64,000 bases of DNA from Streptomyces celluloflavus (GCA_000720995.1 JOEL01000002.1:310001-374000), one strand, 5' to 3'. Positions 41,871 through 50,818 are shown, counted from the first letter of the stretch. The notes: generated by a model not told the origin, from the letters alone. Translations and numbers: made by a program.

Positions 41871-42179
41871 GTGTTCTCGGAGGCGGAGTTGCTGGCTGTG
41901 TTCCGGGCCCTGTCCAACCCAGCCCGCCGCCAGATGCTGGTGTGGCTCAAGGAGCCGATGAGCTTCCCCGGCCAGGAGCCCGACGATGTCGAGATCGGCG
42001 TCTGTGTGACCGACATCCAGCAGCGCGCAGGTCTGAGTCAGCCAACCACCTCGCAGTACCTCACGACCTTGCGGCAAGCAGGGCTGGTGGTCGCCACCCG
42101 GCGGGGCAAGTGGACCTACTACCGCCGCGACGAGGCGAACATCGCCCGCCTCCTGGAGACCCTGCGCGACGTCTTCTAG
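41871..42179 (+). CDS. ArsR-family winged-helix repressor
   Basis: 102 residues from GTG 41871, apparently leaderless. Layout: ELLAVFRALSNPARRQMLVWL, then the recognition helix in RAGLSQPTTSQYLTTLRQAGLVVATRRGKWTYYRRDE, the standard ArsR fold. The Cys in EIGVCVTDIQQ is single, so the classic CxC metal site is absent and the signal is probably not arsenite. It is divergent from the reductase gene across the shared inverted repeat. Confidence 0.9.
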   Translation: MFSEAELLAVFRALSNPARRQMLVWLKEPMSFPGQEPDDVEIGVCVTDIQQRAGLSQPTTSQYLTTLRQAGLVVATRRGKWTYYRRDEANIARLLETLRDVF

Positions 42180-42222
42180 GCCGCGCGTCGAAAGCGGATC
42201 CTGAGCTGGGAATGATCACAGT

Positions 42223-42474
42223 TCATGGTCGAGTCCGTGCGTGGGCCGCGGCCCTTTCGCATGCGTCGGCGTCAGGCGGCTCCCTCTCCCACAGCGGTCG
42301 GCCGAACCAGGACCGCATCTGCTCCAGGTGCCCGACGCCCCCGGGGATCGTGCCGTCCGCCAGCCCCGCCGAGGCCCGCGCCAGCACGAACCCCGGCCAC
42401 GAGGTGGAGGACTCAGGGAGGCTCAGAGCAACCCACGGAGTGTCGCACAGGCGTTCCCGGGTCGGAGGGTGTCA
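42223..42474 (-). other. Unassigned coding-like remnant
   Basis: On the minus strand, a frame with no start but a sensible-looking tail ends at 42223. It reads LCDTPWVALSLPESS, later GTIPGGVGHLEQMRSWFGRP and LWEREPPDADACERAAAHA. Composition is protein-like, unlike the shadows around it. I do not recognise the family. It may be the 3' end of a deleted gene. The rest of 42180-42532 shows nothing else. Confidence 0.25.
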
Positions 42475-42532
42475 AGGGGGCTGATGGCGAGCCGGACGTC
42501 TCGCTCCGCTCGCACCAGGGTCCCGGGACGAG

Positions 42533-43012
42533 TCAGCGGGTGCGCTCATGGTGGCGGCGCGCTTTCTCGCGGTTGCCGCAGACGGCCATCGAGCACCAGC
42601 GGGCGCGGTTGGCGCGGCTGCGGTCGAGCAGGAACAACCGGCACTCGGCGTTGGCGCAGGGGCGTAGCCGGCCGGGTATCCGCTCCTCGGTGGCGGCCCA
42701 AGCGAGGACCGTCTCGACGGTCAGCCGGGCGTGCGGTGGAGTCTTGACCGTCCACCGAAGGCCGTCCGAAGTGATCTCAGGGACCTGGTGGACCCCTTCG
42801 AGCAGCGGGCCCAACGCGGCGGGCGAGCTTTCTCCGCGCACCACGTCCCGCAGGATGTCCCGTGTCTCACGCAGCAGCGCCAGCTCCGCGAGACTGCCGT
42901 CCCCGCCGTGCTCCCGCGCCCAGCGCCTGCCTCCGGCCGGGTCGCCGAGCGCGTCCCGCTCCTCGCCGTTGACCAGCGGCCTGCTGTTGAGCAGGTCCAG
43001 TAGCGCATCCAT
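42533..43012 (-). CDS. CGNR zinc-finger protein (stress-induced/ABATE-type regulator)
   Basis: 159 residues from ATG 43012. The C-terminal 45 residues form the CGNR zinc finger: CANAECRLFLLDRSRANRARWCSMAVCGNREKARRH with four Cys ligands, a proposed DNA-binding fold. The N-terminal part (RPLVNGEERDALGDPAGGRRW) matches the ABATE domain thought to sense ligands. It is divergent from an epoxide-hydrolase-like gene, and the shared upstream region carries a palindrome and a direct repeat, so it probably controls both. Confidence 0.88.
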   Translation of the reverse strand: MDALLDLLNSRPLVNGEERDALGDPAGGRRWAREHGGDGSLAELALLRETRDILRDVVRGESSPAALGPLLEGVHQVPEITSDGLRWTVKTPPHARLTVETVLAWAATEERIPGRLRPCANAECRLFLLDRSRANRARWCSMAVCGNREKARRHHERTR

Positions 43013-43028
43013 CGAGCACTTCCCTCTC

Positions 43029-43097
43029 TAACCAGATTGAGTCATTTGACAGGTTAGCCTGTCCGTGCTTGCATGGCGAACGGGTAACCAGATTGGG
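43029..43097. promoter_or_regulatory. Operator-like elements between CGNR and hydrolase genes
   Basis: TAACCAGATTGAG (43029-43041) and TAACCAGATTGGG (43085-43097) are direct repeats 56 bases apart. Between them GACAGG-TTAG-CCTGTC (43048-43063) is a perfect 6-bp inverted repeat. The second direct repeat lies just before the hydrolase ribosome site. The elements suit binding by the CGNR protein with a loop, but this is inference. Confidence 0.5.
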
Positions 43098-43115
43098 CAA
43101 GCAAAGGGGTTAGAT

Positions 43116-43982
43116 ATGAGCTCGGTGCACCATCGGACCGCCACCGTCGACGGCCATGAGATCTTCTACCGCGAGGCCGGCCCCGCCGACGCCCCCGCGA
43201 TCGTCCTGCTGCACGGCTACCCGACCAGCTCGTTCATGTTCCGCGAACTCATCCCGCTGCTGGCCGACAGCTACCACCTCATCGCGCCGGACCACCTCGG
43301 CTTCGGCCACTCGGACGCCCCTCCCGTGGGGGAGTTCACCTACACCTTCGACGCCCTCGCCGAACTCACCTCCGGACTGCTCGAACAGCTGGGCCTGGAC
43401 CGCTACGCCCTCTACGTCCAGGACTACGGCGCCCCCATCGGATGGCGCCTCGCGCTCAAGCACCCCGAACGGATCTCCGCCCTCGTCACCCAGAACGGCA
43501 ACGGCTACGAGGACGGCTTCGTCGAGTCGTTCTGGAGCGACGTCTGGGCCTACGGAGCGCACCCCGGCCCCGACACCGAACCGGCCGTCCGCGCCGCGCT
43601 GGGCATCGACGCCATCCGCTGGCAGTACCTGCACGGCGTGCCCGACCCGAGCCTGGTCAGCCCGGACACCTGGGAGCACGACCATGCCCTCGTCTCCCGC
43701 GAGGGCAACGACGAGGTCCAGCTGGCACTGTTCCGCGACTACCGGAACAACCGCCCGCTCTACCCGCTGCTGCACGAGTTCCTGCGCACCAGCGAGGTTC
43801 CGGTGCTCGCCGTGTGGGGTCGCAACGACGAGATCTTCGGCCCGGCCGGCGCGCGGGCCTTCGCCCGCGACGCCAAGGACGCGGAGGTGCACCTGATCAA
43901 CGGCGGCCACTTCCTGCTGGAAAGCCACCTGGGCGTCGTCGCCGGCTACCTGCGCGGCTTCCTCGGGAGAGTGCTGGGATAG
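43116..43982 (+). CDS. Alpha/beta hydrolase, epoxide-hydrolase/haloalkane-dehalogenase-like
   Basis: 288 residues from ATG 43116 (AAAGGGG upstream). HGYPTSSFMFRELIP supplies the oxyanion region, and the nucleophile is an Asp in YVQDYGAPIGWRLA rather than Ser, as in epoxide hydrolases and dehalogenases. The acid lies in WGRNDEIFGPAGA and the His in INGGHFLLESH. The expected chemistry is attack of Asp on an epoxide or C-halogen bond through an alkyl-enzyme ester; the substrate is unknown. Divergent from the CGNR gene. Confidence 0.88.
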   Translation: MSSVHHRTATVDGHEIFYREAGPADAPAIVLLHGYPTSSFMFRELIPLLADSYHLIAPDHLGFGHSDAPPVGEFTYTFDALAELTSGLLEQLGLDRYALYVQDYGAPIGWRLALKHPERISALVTQNGNGYEDGFVESFWSDVWAYGAHPGPDTEPAVRAALGIDAIRWQYLHGVPDPSLVSPDTWEHDHALVSREGNDEVQLALFRDYRNNRPLYPLLHEFLRTSEVPVLAVWGRNDEIFGPAGARAFARDAKDAEVHLINGGHFLLESHLGVVAGYLRGFLGRVLG

Positions 43983-44476
43983 AAGCGACGGGGGGCAGGT
44001 ACGAGCCGCGCGCGGGGCGACTCAGAGATTTGTACAGACGGGCACTGGCGTGACTGGAGAGTCGCCAACCAGGTCTGCGCTTACTGAGCGCCGCGCGGGA
44101 AGGGCGGTGGACACCCTGCGTATCCAAGTCGGCCCCCGCCTGAGCCGCAGCGGATTCGGCCCTGGGGCACGCCTACGGGCGGGCGCCGACGTCACACCGG
44201 ACACGGCACAGCATGCAGCATGGCTGGAAGATCACTTCGGGGACAGAACGGTCCTTTGAACCTGCCGGGACCAGGTCACCCCACCTCTGAATCGTGGCAA
44301 GCCCGCTGGTCAGCACGCCCCGCGAGCCTCCCCGGGAAACGCGGGCCCCTGGCGGTTGGTCATCCGCCACCCTGTTCTCCGGTCGGCCGTTGGCGTGGCT
44401 CTTGCGGGGTGGCGATGCTGCTCGGCGGGAATGCCGAACTCCTGCTGGAGGATCGGACCGAGTCCACCGGATGGCA
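43983..44476. other. Intergenic stretch without a supported gene
   Basis: About 490 bases. A 69-codon plus frame at 44050-44259 and long minus-strand frames run through it, but none shows a recognisable domain or a good ribosome site. It may hold decayed sequence and the promoter region of the GlxA-type gene. Confidence 0.5.
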
Positions 44477-44527
44477 TAGCCTGCCCCCATGTCCATTCGG
44501 CCACGAGCGCCACAGATGCAGACATGA
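44477..44527 (+). promoter_or_regulatory. Leaderless promoter and 12-codon leader peptide coupled to the GlxA-type gene
   Basis: TAGCCT (44477-44482) lies six bases before ATG 44489. That ATG opens the frame MSIRPRAPQMQT, whose TGA (44525-44527) overlaps the regulator ATG (44524) as ATGA. The regulator has no Shine-Dalgarno, so ribosomes finishing the leader would supply initiation. Confidence 0.5.
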
Positions 44528-45477
44528 CGCAGCGGGTCGCTTTCCTGGTTTTCGACGGGGTGACCATGCTCGACGTCAGCGGCCCCGTGGAGGTGGTGCA
44601 CCAGGCGGTGCGGCTCGGCTGCCCGTACCAGCTGACGCTGGTGTCGCCACGCGGCGGCCAGGTGGCCACGTCCTCGGGGCTCGCCCTGGCCGGGGCGATC
44701 GCGGTGGTCGATGCCGGCCCCTTCGACACGGTCGTGGTCGCCGGCGCCGACCGGCTGGCCGACCGGCCCGTCGAGGAGGAGCTGCTGGCAGCCGCCGGCA
44801 CCCTCGCCGAGCGGGCCACCCGCGTCGCCTCGGTCTGCAGCGGTGCCTTCGTCCTGGGCGCTCTCGGTCTGCTCGACGGGCGCCGGGCGACCACGCACTG
44901 GCGGCACGCCGAAGCGCTCGCCCGCCGCTATCCGAAGGTCCGCGTGGAGCCGGACGCCCTCTACATCCGCGACGGGCGGTACCTCACCTCCGCGGGGATC
45001 AGCGCAGGCATCGATCTGACCCTCGCACTGGTGGAGGACGACCACGGAGCGGAGACCGCCCGGGAAATCGCCCGCGAACTGGTCGTGTTCATGCAGCGAC
45101 CGGGCGGGCAATCGCAGTTCTCCACGGCCCTCACGACCCCGCCGGCGCGCAACGACCTGCTGCGCTCGTTGCTCTCGTCCGTGGTCGCCGACCCGGCCGG
45201 TGAGCACACCCTGTCCGCCATGGCCGCATCCGCGGCCGTCAGCACCCGGCACCTGACCCGGCTGTTCCGGACCGCACTGGACACCACACCCGCCCGCTGG
45301 GTCGAACGCGTCCGCCTCGACCGCGCCCGGCAACTCCTCCTGGACGGACACAGCATCACCTCGGCGGCGCAGCACAGCGGCCTCGGCAGCGACGAAACCC
45401 TCCGCCGCGCCTTCGCCCGCCACCTGGGCACCACACCGACCGAGTACCGCAGACGCTTCACCACCACACACGGCTGA
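44524..45477 (+). CDS. GlxA-type AraC regulator (DJ-1/PfpI domain plus AraC helix-turn-helix)
   Basis: 317 residues from ATG 44524. Residues about 1-170 form a DJ-1/PfpI-like domain with the nucleophile-elbow Cys in ASVCSGAFVLGALGLL; residues about 215-315 hold two AraC helix-turn-helices (HTLSAMAASAAVSTRHLTRLFRTAL and SITSAAQHSGLGSDETLRRAFARHLG). Such proteins are usually activators responding to small metabolites. There is no ribosome site; translation is probably coupled to the leader peptide. Its target is not evident. The gap to 45703 holds GC hairpins (for example CCCCGGG pairs at 45672-45688) and no gene. Confidence 0.9.
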   Translation: MTQRVAFLVFDGVTMLDVSGPVEVVHQAVRLGCPYQLTLVSPRGGQVATSSGLALAGAIAVVDAGPFDTVVVAGADRLADRPVEEELLAAAGTLAERATRVASVCSGAFVLGALGLLDGRRATTHWRHAEALARRYPKVRVEPDALYIRDGRYLTSAGISAGIDLTLALVEDDHGAETAREIARELVVFMQRPGGQSQFSTALTTPPARNDLLRSLLSSVVADPAGEHTLSAMAASAAVSTRHLTRLFRTALDTTPARWVERVRLDRARQLLLDGHSITSAAQHSGLGSDETLRRAFARHLGTTPTEYRRRFTTTHG

Positions 45478-45703
45478 GCAGACCTGCGGGTTCGGGGGTG
45501 TTTCCGAGGCGCGGGCCTCGGCTGGCCGAAGTGGTCAACCTCCTTGTGCTGTCTGCTCGTTGCCGTGCCCGTGCTGTGACAGGTCGGATACGGGTCTTCG
45601 GGCCAAGCGGCGGGCTCGTCGCACCGAAGCGGCCGGGCCCCCGAGAACGGCCGGCCCGACCGGCGTCCGGACCCCGGGCAGCCCCGGGCCGTGCCGGAAC
45701 CGC

Positions 45704-47038
45704 CTACTCGGACTTGGGCGAGAACCGCAGCCGGGTCGCCGCCAGCGCGCCGAGCGCCAGCAGGGCGACGGACACCCACAGCCCCGACAGATGGCTGCCG
45801 GTGGCGTCCTCGGCGTAGCCCATGAGGTACGGGCCGACGAAACCGCCCGTGATGCCCACGGTGTTGAGCAGGGCCAGGCCGCCCGCGAGGGTCTTGCCCG
45901 CCAGCCGGGTGGCGGGGAAGTTGAACAGGAGCGGCTGGACGACGAAGAACGCCAGGCCGGTGAAGCAGAACCCGAGCAGCGCGATCACCGGCCCGGCGAC
46001 CGCGCCGACGATGAGCCCGGTGAACATCATCAGCAGCCCGGCCACCACGAAGTTGCGGGAGCGGCGGGGCGTCGTGGCGCGGGGCGGTACCACCACGGCG
46101 CCGACGGCCGCGGTGACCCAGGGCAGCCCGGTCAGCAGGCCGATGGTGAACGGTGACAGATGGCCCCAGCCGCCGATGATGCCGGGCAGGAAGTAGACGA
46201 CGGAGTACAGCGCGACCTGGTGCGTCCAGTTGGCGAAGATGGCCAGCAGCATCTGCTTGTCGCGCAGCACCGTCCGCAGGGTGCCGGAACCGTTGCCGGC
46301 CGCCGCGGCGCCCTCGCGCTGCTCGCGGGCGACCTCGTCCTGGACCAGCCGGGCCTCCTCGGCCGTCAGCCACGGTGCCTTGGCCGGGCCGTCGGGCAGG
46401 TACCGGAAGACGGCGACCGCCAGGAAGAGGCAGGGGATGCCCTCGATGAGGAACATCCACTGCCAGCCGTGCCAGCCGCCGATCCCGTCCATCTCCAGGA
46501 GCAGTCCGCCCAGCGGGTTGCCGACGACGCTGGCGATGGAGGCACCGAGCAGCAGCAGCCCGATGGCCTTGCCGCGGGTCTCGGAACGGAACCAGTACGT
46601 GAAGTAGAGCAGGATGCCCGGCAGCAGCCCGGCCTCGGCGGCGCCGAGCAGCAGCCGCATGGCGTAGAAGGACTTCTCGCCCTGGACGAAGGCCATACAG
46701 GCGGAGATGACGCCCCAGGTCAGCATGATCCGGGTGATCCACCAGCGGGCCCCCACCCGGTGCATGATCAGGTTGCTGGGGACTTCGGAGACGGCGTAGG
46801 TGAGGAAGAACAGGCCCGCGCCCAGCCCGTAGGCCGCGGCGGAGATACCGAGGTCGACCTCCAGGCGTTCCTTGGCCAGGCCGATGTTGGTCCGGTCCAG
46901 GAACGACATGATGTAGGCGGCCAGCAGCAGGGGCATCAGCCGCCGCAGATTGCGGCTGTCCAGCTCGCCGAGCGGGTCGGGCGGGGTGGCAGGCGGGGTG
47001 GCCGCACCGGGGGTGCGGGAACCGCGGATCAAAGACAT
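45704..47038 (-). CDS. MFS transporter, anion:cation symporter (ACS) family
   Basis: 444 residues from ATG 47038 with CTTGAGG upstream. Twelve hydrophobic segments are visible. The first helix phrase LLLAAYIMSFLDRTNIGLAKERLEVDLGIS and AEAGLLPGILLYFTYWFRSETRGKAIG are signatures of the ACS group that imports organic anions such as tartrate, phthalate, hexuronates and 4-hydroxyphenylacetate. Last gene of the E1-E2-MFS group, 104 bases after E2. It probably brings in the acid that this locus breaks down. Confidence 0.9.
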   Translation of the reverse strand: MSLIRGSRTPGAATPPATPPDPLGELDSRNLRRLMPLLLAAYIMSFLDRTNIGLAKERLEVDLGISAAAYGLGAGLFFLTYAVSEVPSNLIMHRVGARWWITRIMLTWGVISACMAFVQGEKSFYAMRLLLGAAEAGLLPGILLYFTYWFRSETRGKAIGLLLLGASIASVVGNPLGGLLLEMDGIGGWHGWQWMFLIEGIPCLFLAVAVFRYLPDGPAKAPWLTAEEARLVQDEVAREQREGAAAAGNGSGTLRTVLRDKQMLLAIFANWTHQVALYSVVYFLPGIIGGWGHLSPFTIGLLTGLPWVTAAVGAVVVPPRATTPRRSRNFVVAGLLMMFTGLIVGAVAGPVIALLGFCFTGLAFFVVQPLLFNFPATRLAGKTLAGGLALLNTVGITGGFVGPYLMGYAEDATGSHLSGLWVSVALLALGALAATRLRFSPKSE

Positions 47039-47142
47039 CGGTGTCCTCAAGGAGTGCTCAGGCGGCCGTTGCTGCGGGTGCGGCCGAGGGGGAGGGGCCG
47101 GGGCACGCGGTGGTGGCGCGTACCCCGGCCGCCGGGGTGGGG

Positions 47143-48456
47143 TCAGACGACGAGCCGGACCGGGTTCTCCACGGCCTCGGTGAAGGCCGCGAGCCAGCGC
47201 GCCGCGACGGCGCCGTCCACCGGACGGTGGTCCACGGACAGGACCACGCCGAGCACCCTGGCCACGGTGACCGCGCCGTCGTGGACCACCGCCTCGTCGC
47301 GTGCGGCGCCGACGGCCAGGATGGCGGCCTGCGGCGGGTTGATGATGGCGGCGAACTCCTCGACCCCGTACATCCCGAGGTTCGAGACGGTGATGGAGCC
47401 GCCTTCGAGATCGGCGGGGTGCAGCGCACCGGCGCGTGCCCGCTCCGCGAACGCCCGGGTCCGGGTGGCGATCGCCGAGACCGACAGGTTCTCGACGCCG
47501 CGCAGGACCGGGGTCACCAGGCCCTTGTCGGTGGCGACGGCGACCGAGACATCGACCGCGTCGAACCGGCGGACGGCCTCCGGCCGCCATACGGCGTTCA
47601 TCTCCGGCACCTGCGTGTGCGCCGTGGCGACGGCCTTGACCAGCAGGTCGTTGACCGAGACCTTCACCGGGCTGACGGCGTTGATCCGCTCCCGCAGTGC
47701 GAGCAGCTCGGCCACGGCGCAGGTCGCCCGCAGATAGAAGTGCGGGGTGTGCTGCTTGCTCTCGGTCAGGCGGGTGGCGATGGCCCGGCGCATCCGGCTG
47801 TGCGGAATGTCCGTGTGAGCGCCGGTGTCCGCCGGGGTGGTGGCGGTGGGCGCCGGCGCGGCGGTGGCCGGGGCGGTCGCCAGGGGGGCCGGTGCCTGGG
47901 GCGCCGCCCCGGCCGTGTCCCGGGCGGCGGCCGCGGCCTCGACGTCGCGCCGCACGATGCGGCCGCCGGGCCCGGTGCCGGTGAGCGCCGTGACGTCCAG
48001 ACCGGCTTCACGGGCCAGCCTGCGGGCCAGCGGGCTGCTGAAGACGCGCCCCTCGTGCTCCGGTCCGGCGGGTGCCGGGCCTGTCGGGGCCGGGGCGGTC
48101 CGCGGGCGGTCCGCGGCCGGGTCCTCCGGTACGTCCCGGCGCACGGCGCGACCGGCCGCGGCGGGCGCGTCGACGCCCAGCTCCGCCAGCAGCGCGCCGA
48201 GATCGCCGGGCCGCTCGCCGGCGGCGCCGAGCACGGCGATCGGGGTGCCCGCCTCGATCTCCGCGCCGGCCTCGTACAACGTCGTGAGCAGGACGCCGTC
48301 GCGGTCGGCCGCGACGTCCACCTCCGCCTTGTCGGTCTCGATGGAGACCAGTGCGTCGTCCTTCGTGAACGGCGCGCCCGGTGCCACCTGCCAGGCGGAC
48401 AGCACCGCTGTCGCCGTATCGGCGGCCACGGCGGGCATAAGGAACAGTTCGGCCAT
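47143..48456 (-). CDS. Dihydrolipoamide acyltransferase (E2) of a 2-oxoacid/acetoin dehydrogenase complex
   Basis: 437 residues from ATG 48456 (CAGGAGGG upstream). One lipoyl domain (residues 1-78, lipoyl Lys in ETDKAEVDV near 43), a peripheral-subunit-binding domain (SSPLARRLAREAGLDVTALTGTGPGGRI, about 140-170), an Ala/Pro-rich linker, and a catalytic domain ending VLSVDHRPVDGAVAARWL with the HxxxDG active site. It transfers the acyl group made by E1 to CoA. The gene follows E1 by 38 bases. No E3 gene lies in the locus. Confidence 0.93.
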   Translation of the reverse strand: MAELFLMPAVAADTATAVLSAWQVAPGAPFTKDDALVSIETDKAEVDVAADRDGVLLTTLYEAGAEIEAGTPIAVLGAAGERPGDLGALLAELGVDAPAAAGRAVRRDVPEDPAADRPRTAPAPTGPAPAGPEHEGRVFSSPLARRLAREAGLDVTALTGTGPGGRIVRRDVEAAAAARDTAGAAPQAPAPLATAPATAAPAPTATTPADTGAHTDIPHSRMRRAIATRLTESKQHTPHFYLRATCAVAELLALRERINAVSPVKVSVNDLLVKAVATAHTQVPEMNAVWRPEAVRRFDAVDVSVAVATDKGLVTPVLRGVENLSVSAIATRTRAFAERARAGALHPADLEGGSITVSNLGMYGVEEFAAIINPPQAAILAVGAARDEAVVHDGAVTVARVLGVVLSVDHRPVDGAVAARWLAAFTEAVENPVRLVV

Positions 48457-48494
48457 GATCAACCCTCCTGGGTGTGCTGATGTACGGGGGAGGG

Positions 48495-50681
48495 TCAGTT
48501 CTCGGTGACCCGCTGGAGCGCGGCCACGACCTCTTCGGTCCGCGCGATGGCCGCCCGTTCCAGCACCTTGCTGATGCTGGGGGAGGACTCCCCGGCGTGG
48601 ACGCGCTGGACCGGCTGGTCGAGGTGGTCGAAGAAGCGGCGCTGGATCTCGTCGGACAGCCAGCCGCCGTAGGAGGTGCCGACGGGGCCCTGCTCGGCGA
48701 TGAGCACATTGTTGGTCTTGCGGATGCTCGCGCCGACGGTGTCCCAGTCCAGACTGGCCCGGTCCAGCCACCGCAGGTCGATGACCTCGGCGTCCAGGCC
48801 CAGTTGCTCGACGGCGTCCAGGACATGGCCGGTCATCGCGAGGTACGTCACGACGGTGATCCGCGATCCGGTGCGGCGCACGGCCGCCCGGCCCACCGGC
48901 AGGCAGTAGTCGAGGTCGTCCACCGGGCCCGGACCGACCGAGCCGTACAGATCGGTGTGCTCCAGTACGACGACGGGGTCCTTGCAGGTCAGTGCCGTGT
49001 TCATCAGGCCCACGTAGTCGAAGGGCGTGGACGGTGCGACGATCCGCCAGCCGGGGGCCGTGGCGAAGACACCGGCCGGGTCCATGGAGTGCTGGGAGCC
49101 GTAGCCGGTGCCCATGGCGACCTTGCTGCGCAGCACCAGGGGCACGCCGGAGCCCTGTCCGTCGCCGCCGAACATGTGCCGGGCCTTGCCGATCTGGTTG
49201 AAGATCTGGTCGGCCGCGACCCACATGAAGTCCGCGTACATGAACTCCACCACCGGCTTGTACCGGCCGTCGAGCGCGATGCCGCCGCCGAGCCCGGCGA
49301 AGGCGTTCTCGCTGATGGGCGTGCCCAGGACGCGGTCCGGGTGGGCCTCCGCCAGGCCCTTGGTCGCGCCGTTGGTGCCGCCCTTGAGGCGGTGCACGTC
49401 CTCGCCCATGACCACGACCGACTCGTCCTCGGCCATCCGGCGGACCATCACCTCGGCCACCATGTCGATGAACTTCCGCTGTTCCAGGCGCCCTTCGAAG
49501 GCGTCGCCGTCGACGAGGCGGACGCCCTCGAACTCGCTGAGGTCGCCCCGTACGCCGACGTCGCGGAAGGACGGGTCGGGCCATTCGGCGGGCTTGATGC
49601 GGCGGGTGCCCGGCTTGCCCTCGGGGTCGGGCTCCAGCAGTTCGTCGCCTACGGAGGCCAGCAGCGCCTTGGCGCGTGCGGTGCACTCCTCGATCGCCTC
49701 GGCGGTGAGGATGCCGCGCTCGACGAGCTGCCGGGAGACCAGGGCCAGCGGGTCGCGGGCCCGCCACTCCCGCTCCTCGTCCTTGGTGCGGTAGCCGAAG
49801 GCGCTGCCGGGGAACGGGCCGTTCTGGTGGAAGTAGCGGTAGACCTCGGCCTCGACGATGGTGGGTCCCCGGCCGGCGCGCATATGGTCCACGGCCTCGG
49901 ACATGGCCAGGTGCACGGCGAGCGGATCCATCCCGTCCACCCGCCAGCTGGGGATGTTGAAGCCCAGACCGCGCGCCGAGAGCCGGGGCTCGGCCGTCGC
50001 CTCGTCCACATGCGTGGAGACGGCGTACTTGTTGTTCTCGATGAAGAAGCAGACCGGCAGCCGCCAGGCCGCGGCGAGGTTCATCGTCTCCAGCACGGAG
50101 CCGATGTTGACCGCGCCGTCCCCGAAGTAGCTGACGGAGACGGCGTCGGTGCCCGCCTGCCGGGCCGACCAGGCGAACCCGGCGGCCTGCGGTACGCCGC
50201 CGCCGACGATCGCGTTGGTGCCCATGGCCCCGGCCGCGCGCCACTGAAGATGCATGGAGCCGCCCCGGCCCCGGCAGAAGCCCCTGGCCAGACCGCAGAT
50301 CTCGGCCAGGCTGCGCAGCAGCACGGTGCGTACCTCAGCGTCCACGGGCTGCCGCAGATCGATGCCGCCGGGGGCGACGTACGCCAGCGCCTTGGCCAGG
50401 AACTGGTGGTGCCCCCGGTGCGAGCCGCCGACGAAGTCGGCACCGGTCAGCGGGGACACGGAGCCGACCGCGCCGCCCTCCTGGCCGATGCTGGAGTGCG
50501 CCGGGCCGTGCACCAGCCCCTGCCCCGCGAGGTCGAGGACGTACTCCTCGAAGGTCCTGATCAGCAGGATCTGGGCGAACATCGAGGTCAGCAGCCCCGG
50601 GTCGGCGCCGTGCCAGTCCTTCTTGGCCGCGCTCACCTCGGTCCAGGGCGACGTGGGGGCCAGTTTCCGGTGTGTGGGCAT
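48495..50681 (-). CDS. Fused alpha-beta thiamine-diphosphate dehydrogenase E1 component
   Basis: 728 residues from ATG 50681, chosen over GTG 50687 because AGGAG then sits seven bases upstream. The first half (residues about 1-350) is an E1 alpha subunit with the ThDP/Mg motif GDGAVNIGSVLETMNLAAAW ending in IENNKYAVST. The second half (about 395-728) is an E1 beta subunit (VVVMGEDVHRLKGGTNGATKGL, PISENAFAGLGGGIALDG, HSMDPAGVFATAPGWRIVAPS). Classical complexes encode these separately; here a linker of about 45 residues joins them. It decarboxylates a 2-oxoacid, or cleaves acetoin, onto the lipoyl group of E2. The exact substrate is not clear from sequence. Confidence 0.93.
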   Translation of the reverse strand: MPTHRKLAPTSPWTEVSAAKKDWHGADPGLLTSMFAQILLIRTFEEYVLDLAGQGLVHGPAHSSIGQEGGAVGSVSPLTGADFVGGSHRGHHQFLAKALAYVAPGGIDLRQPVDAEVRTVLLRSLAEICGLARGFCRGRGGSMHLQWRAAGAMGTNAIVGGGVPQAAGFAWSARQAGTDAVSVSYFGDGAVNIGSVLETMNLAAAWRLPVCFFIENNKYAVSTHVDEATAEPRLSARGLGFNIPSWRVDGMDPLAVHLAMSEAVDHMRAGRGPTIVEAEVYRYFHQNGPFPGSAFGYRTKDEEREWRARDPLALVSRQLVERGILTAEAIEECTARAKALLASVGDELLEPDPEGKPGTRRIKPAEWPDPSFRDVGVRGDLSEFEGVRLVDGDAFEGRLEQRKFIDMVAEVMVRRMAEDESVVVMGEDVHRLKGGTNGATKGLAEAHPDRVLGTPISENAFAGLGGGIALDGRYKPVVEFMYADFMWVAADQIFNQIGKARHMFGGDGQGSGVPLVLRSKVAMGTGYGSQHSMDPAGVFATAPGWRIVAPSTPFDYVGLMNTALTCKDPVVVLEHTDLYGSVGPGPVDDLDYCLPVGRAAVRRTGSRITVVTYLAMTGHVLDAVEQLGLDAEVIDLRWLDRASLDWDTVGASIRKTNNVLIAEQGPVGTSYGGWLSDEIQRRFFDHLDQPVQRVHAGESSPSISKVLERAAIARTEEVVAALQRVTEN

Positions 50682-50721
50682 GAGCACTCTCCTGTGGATT
50701 CGGTGAGCACTGTCGCAGTGA

Positions 50722-50731
50722 ATGGATCCAT
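50722..50731. promoter_or_regulatory. Palindrome ATGGATCCAT, copy 1, probable GntR operator
   Basis: Perfect 10-bp palindrome 41 bases upstream of the E1 start codon. An identical copy lies at 50830-50839, and a half-like TATCCAT at 50776-50782. Two identical palindromes bracketing a divergent promoter region next to a GntR gene suggest operators. Confidence 0.55.
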
Positions 50732-50818
50732 AACCAATACCTCGTTACCGGAACGTTATCTTCAGGTTTGGGCTATATCCATTGACTGCGGCACTTATGG
50801 CGGCGCAGGGTAATTGCC

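Noticed and set aside
44050-44259. A 69-codon frame between the hydrolase and the GlxA-type gene
   Set aside because: No ribosome site, no domain, and its composition is not clearly coding; left as unassigned intergenic DNA.
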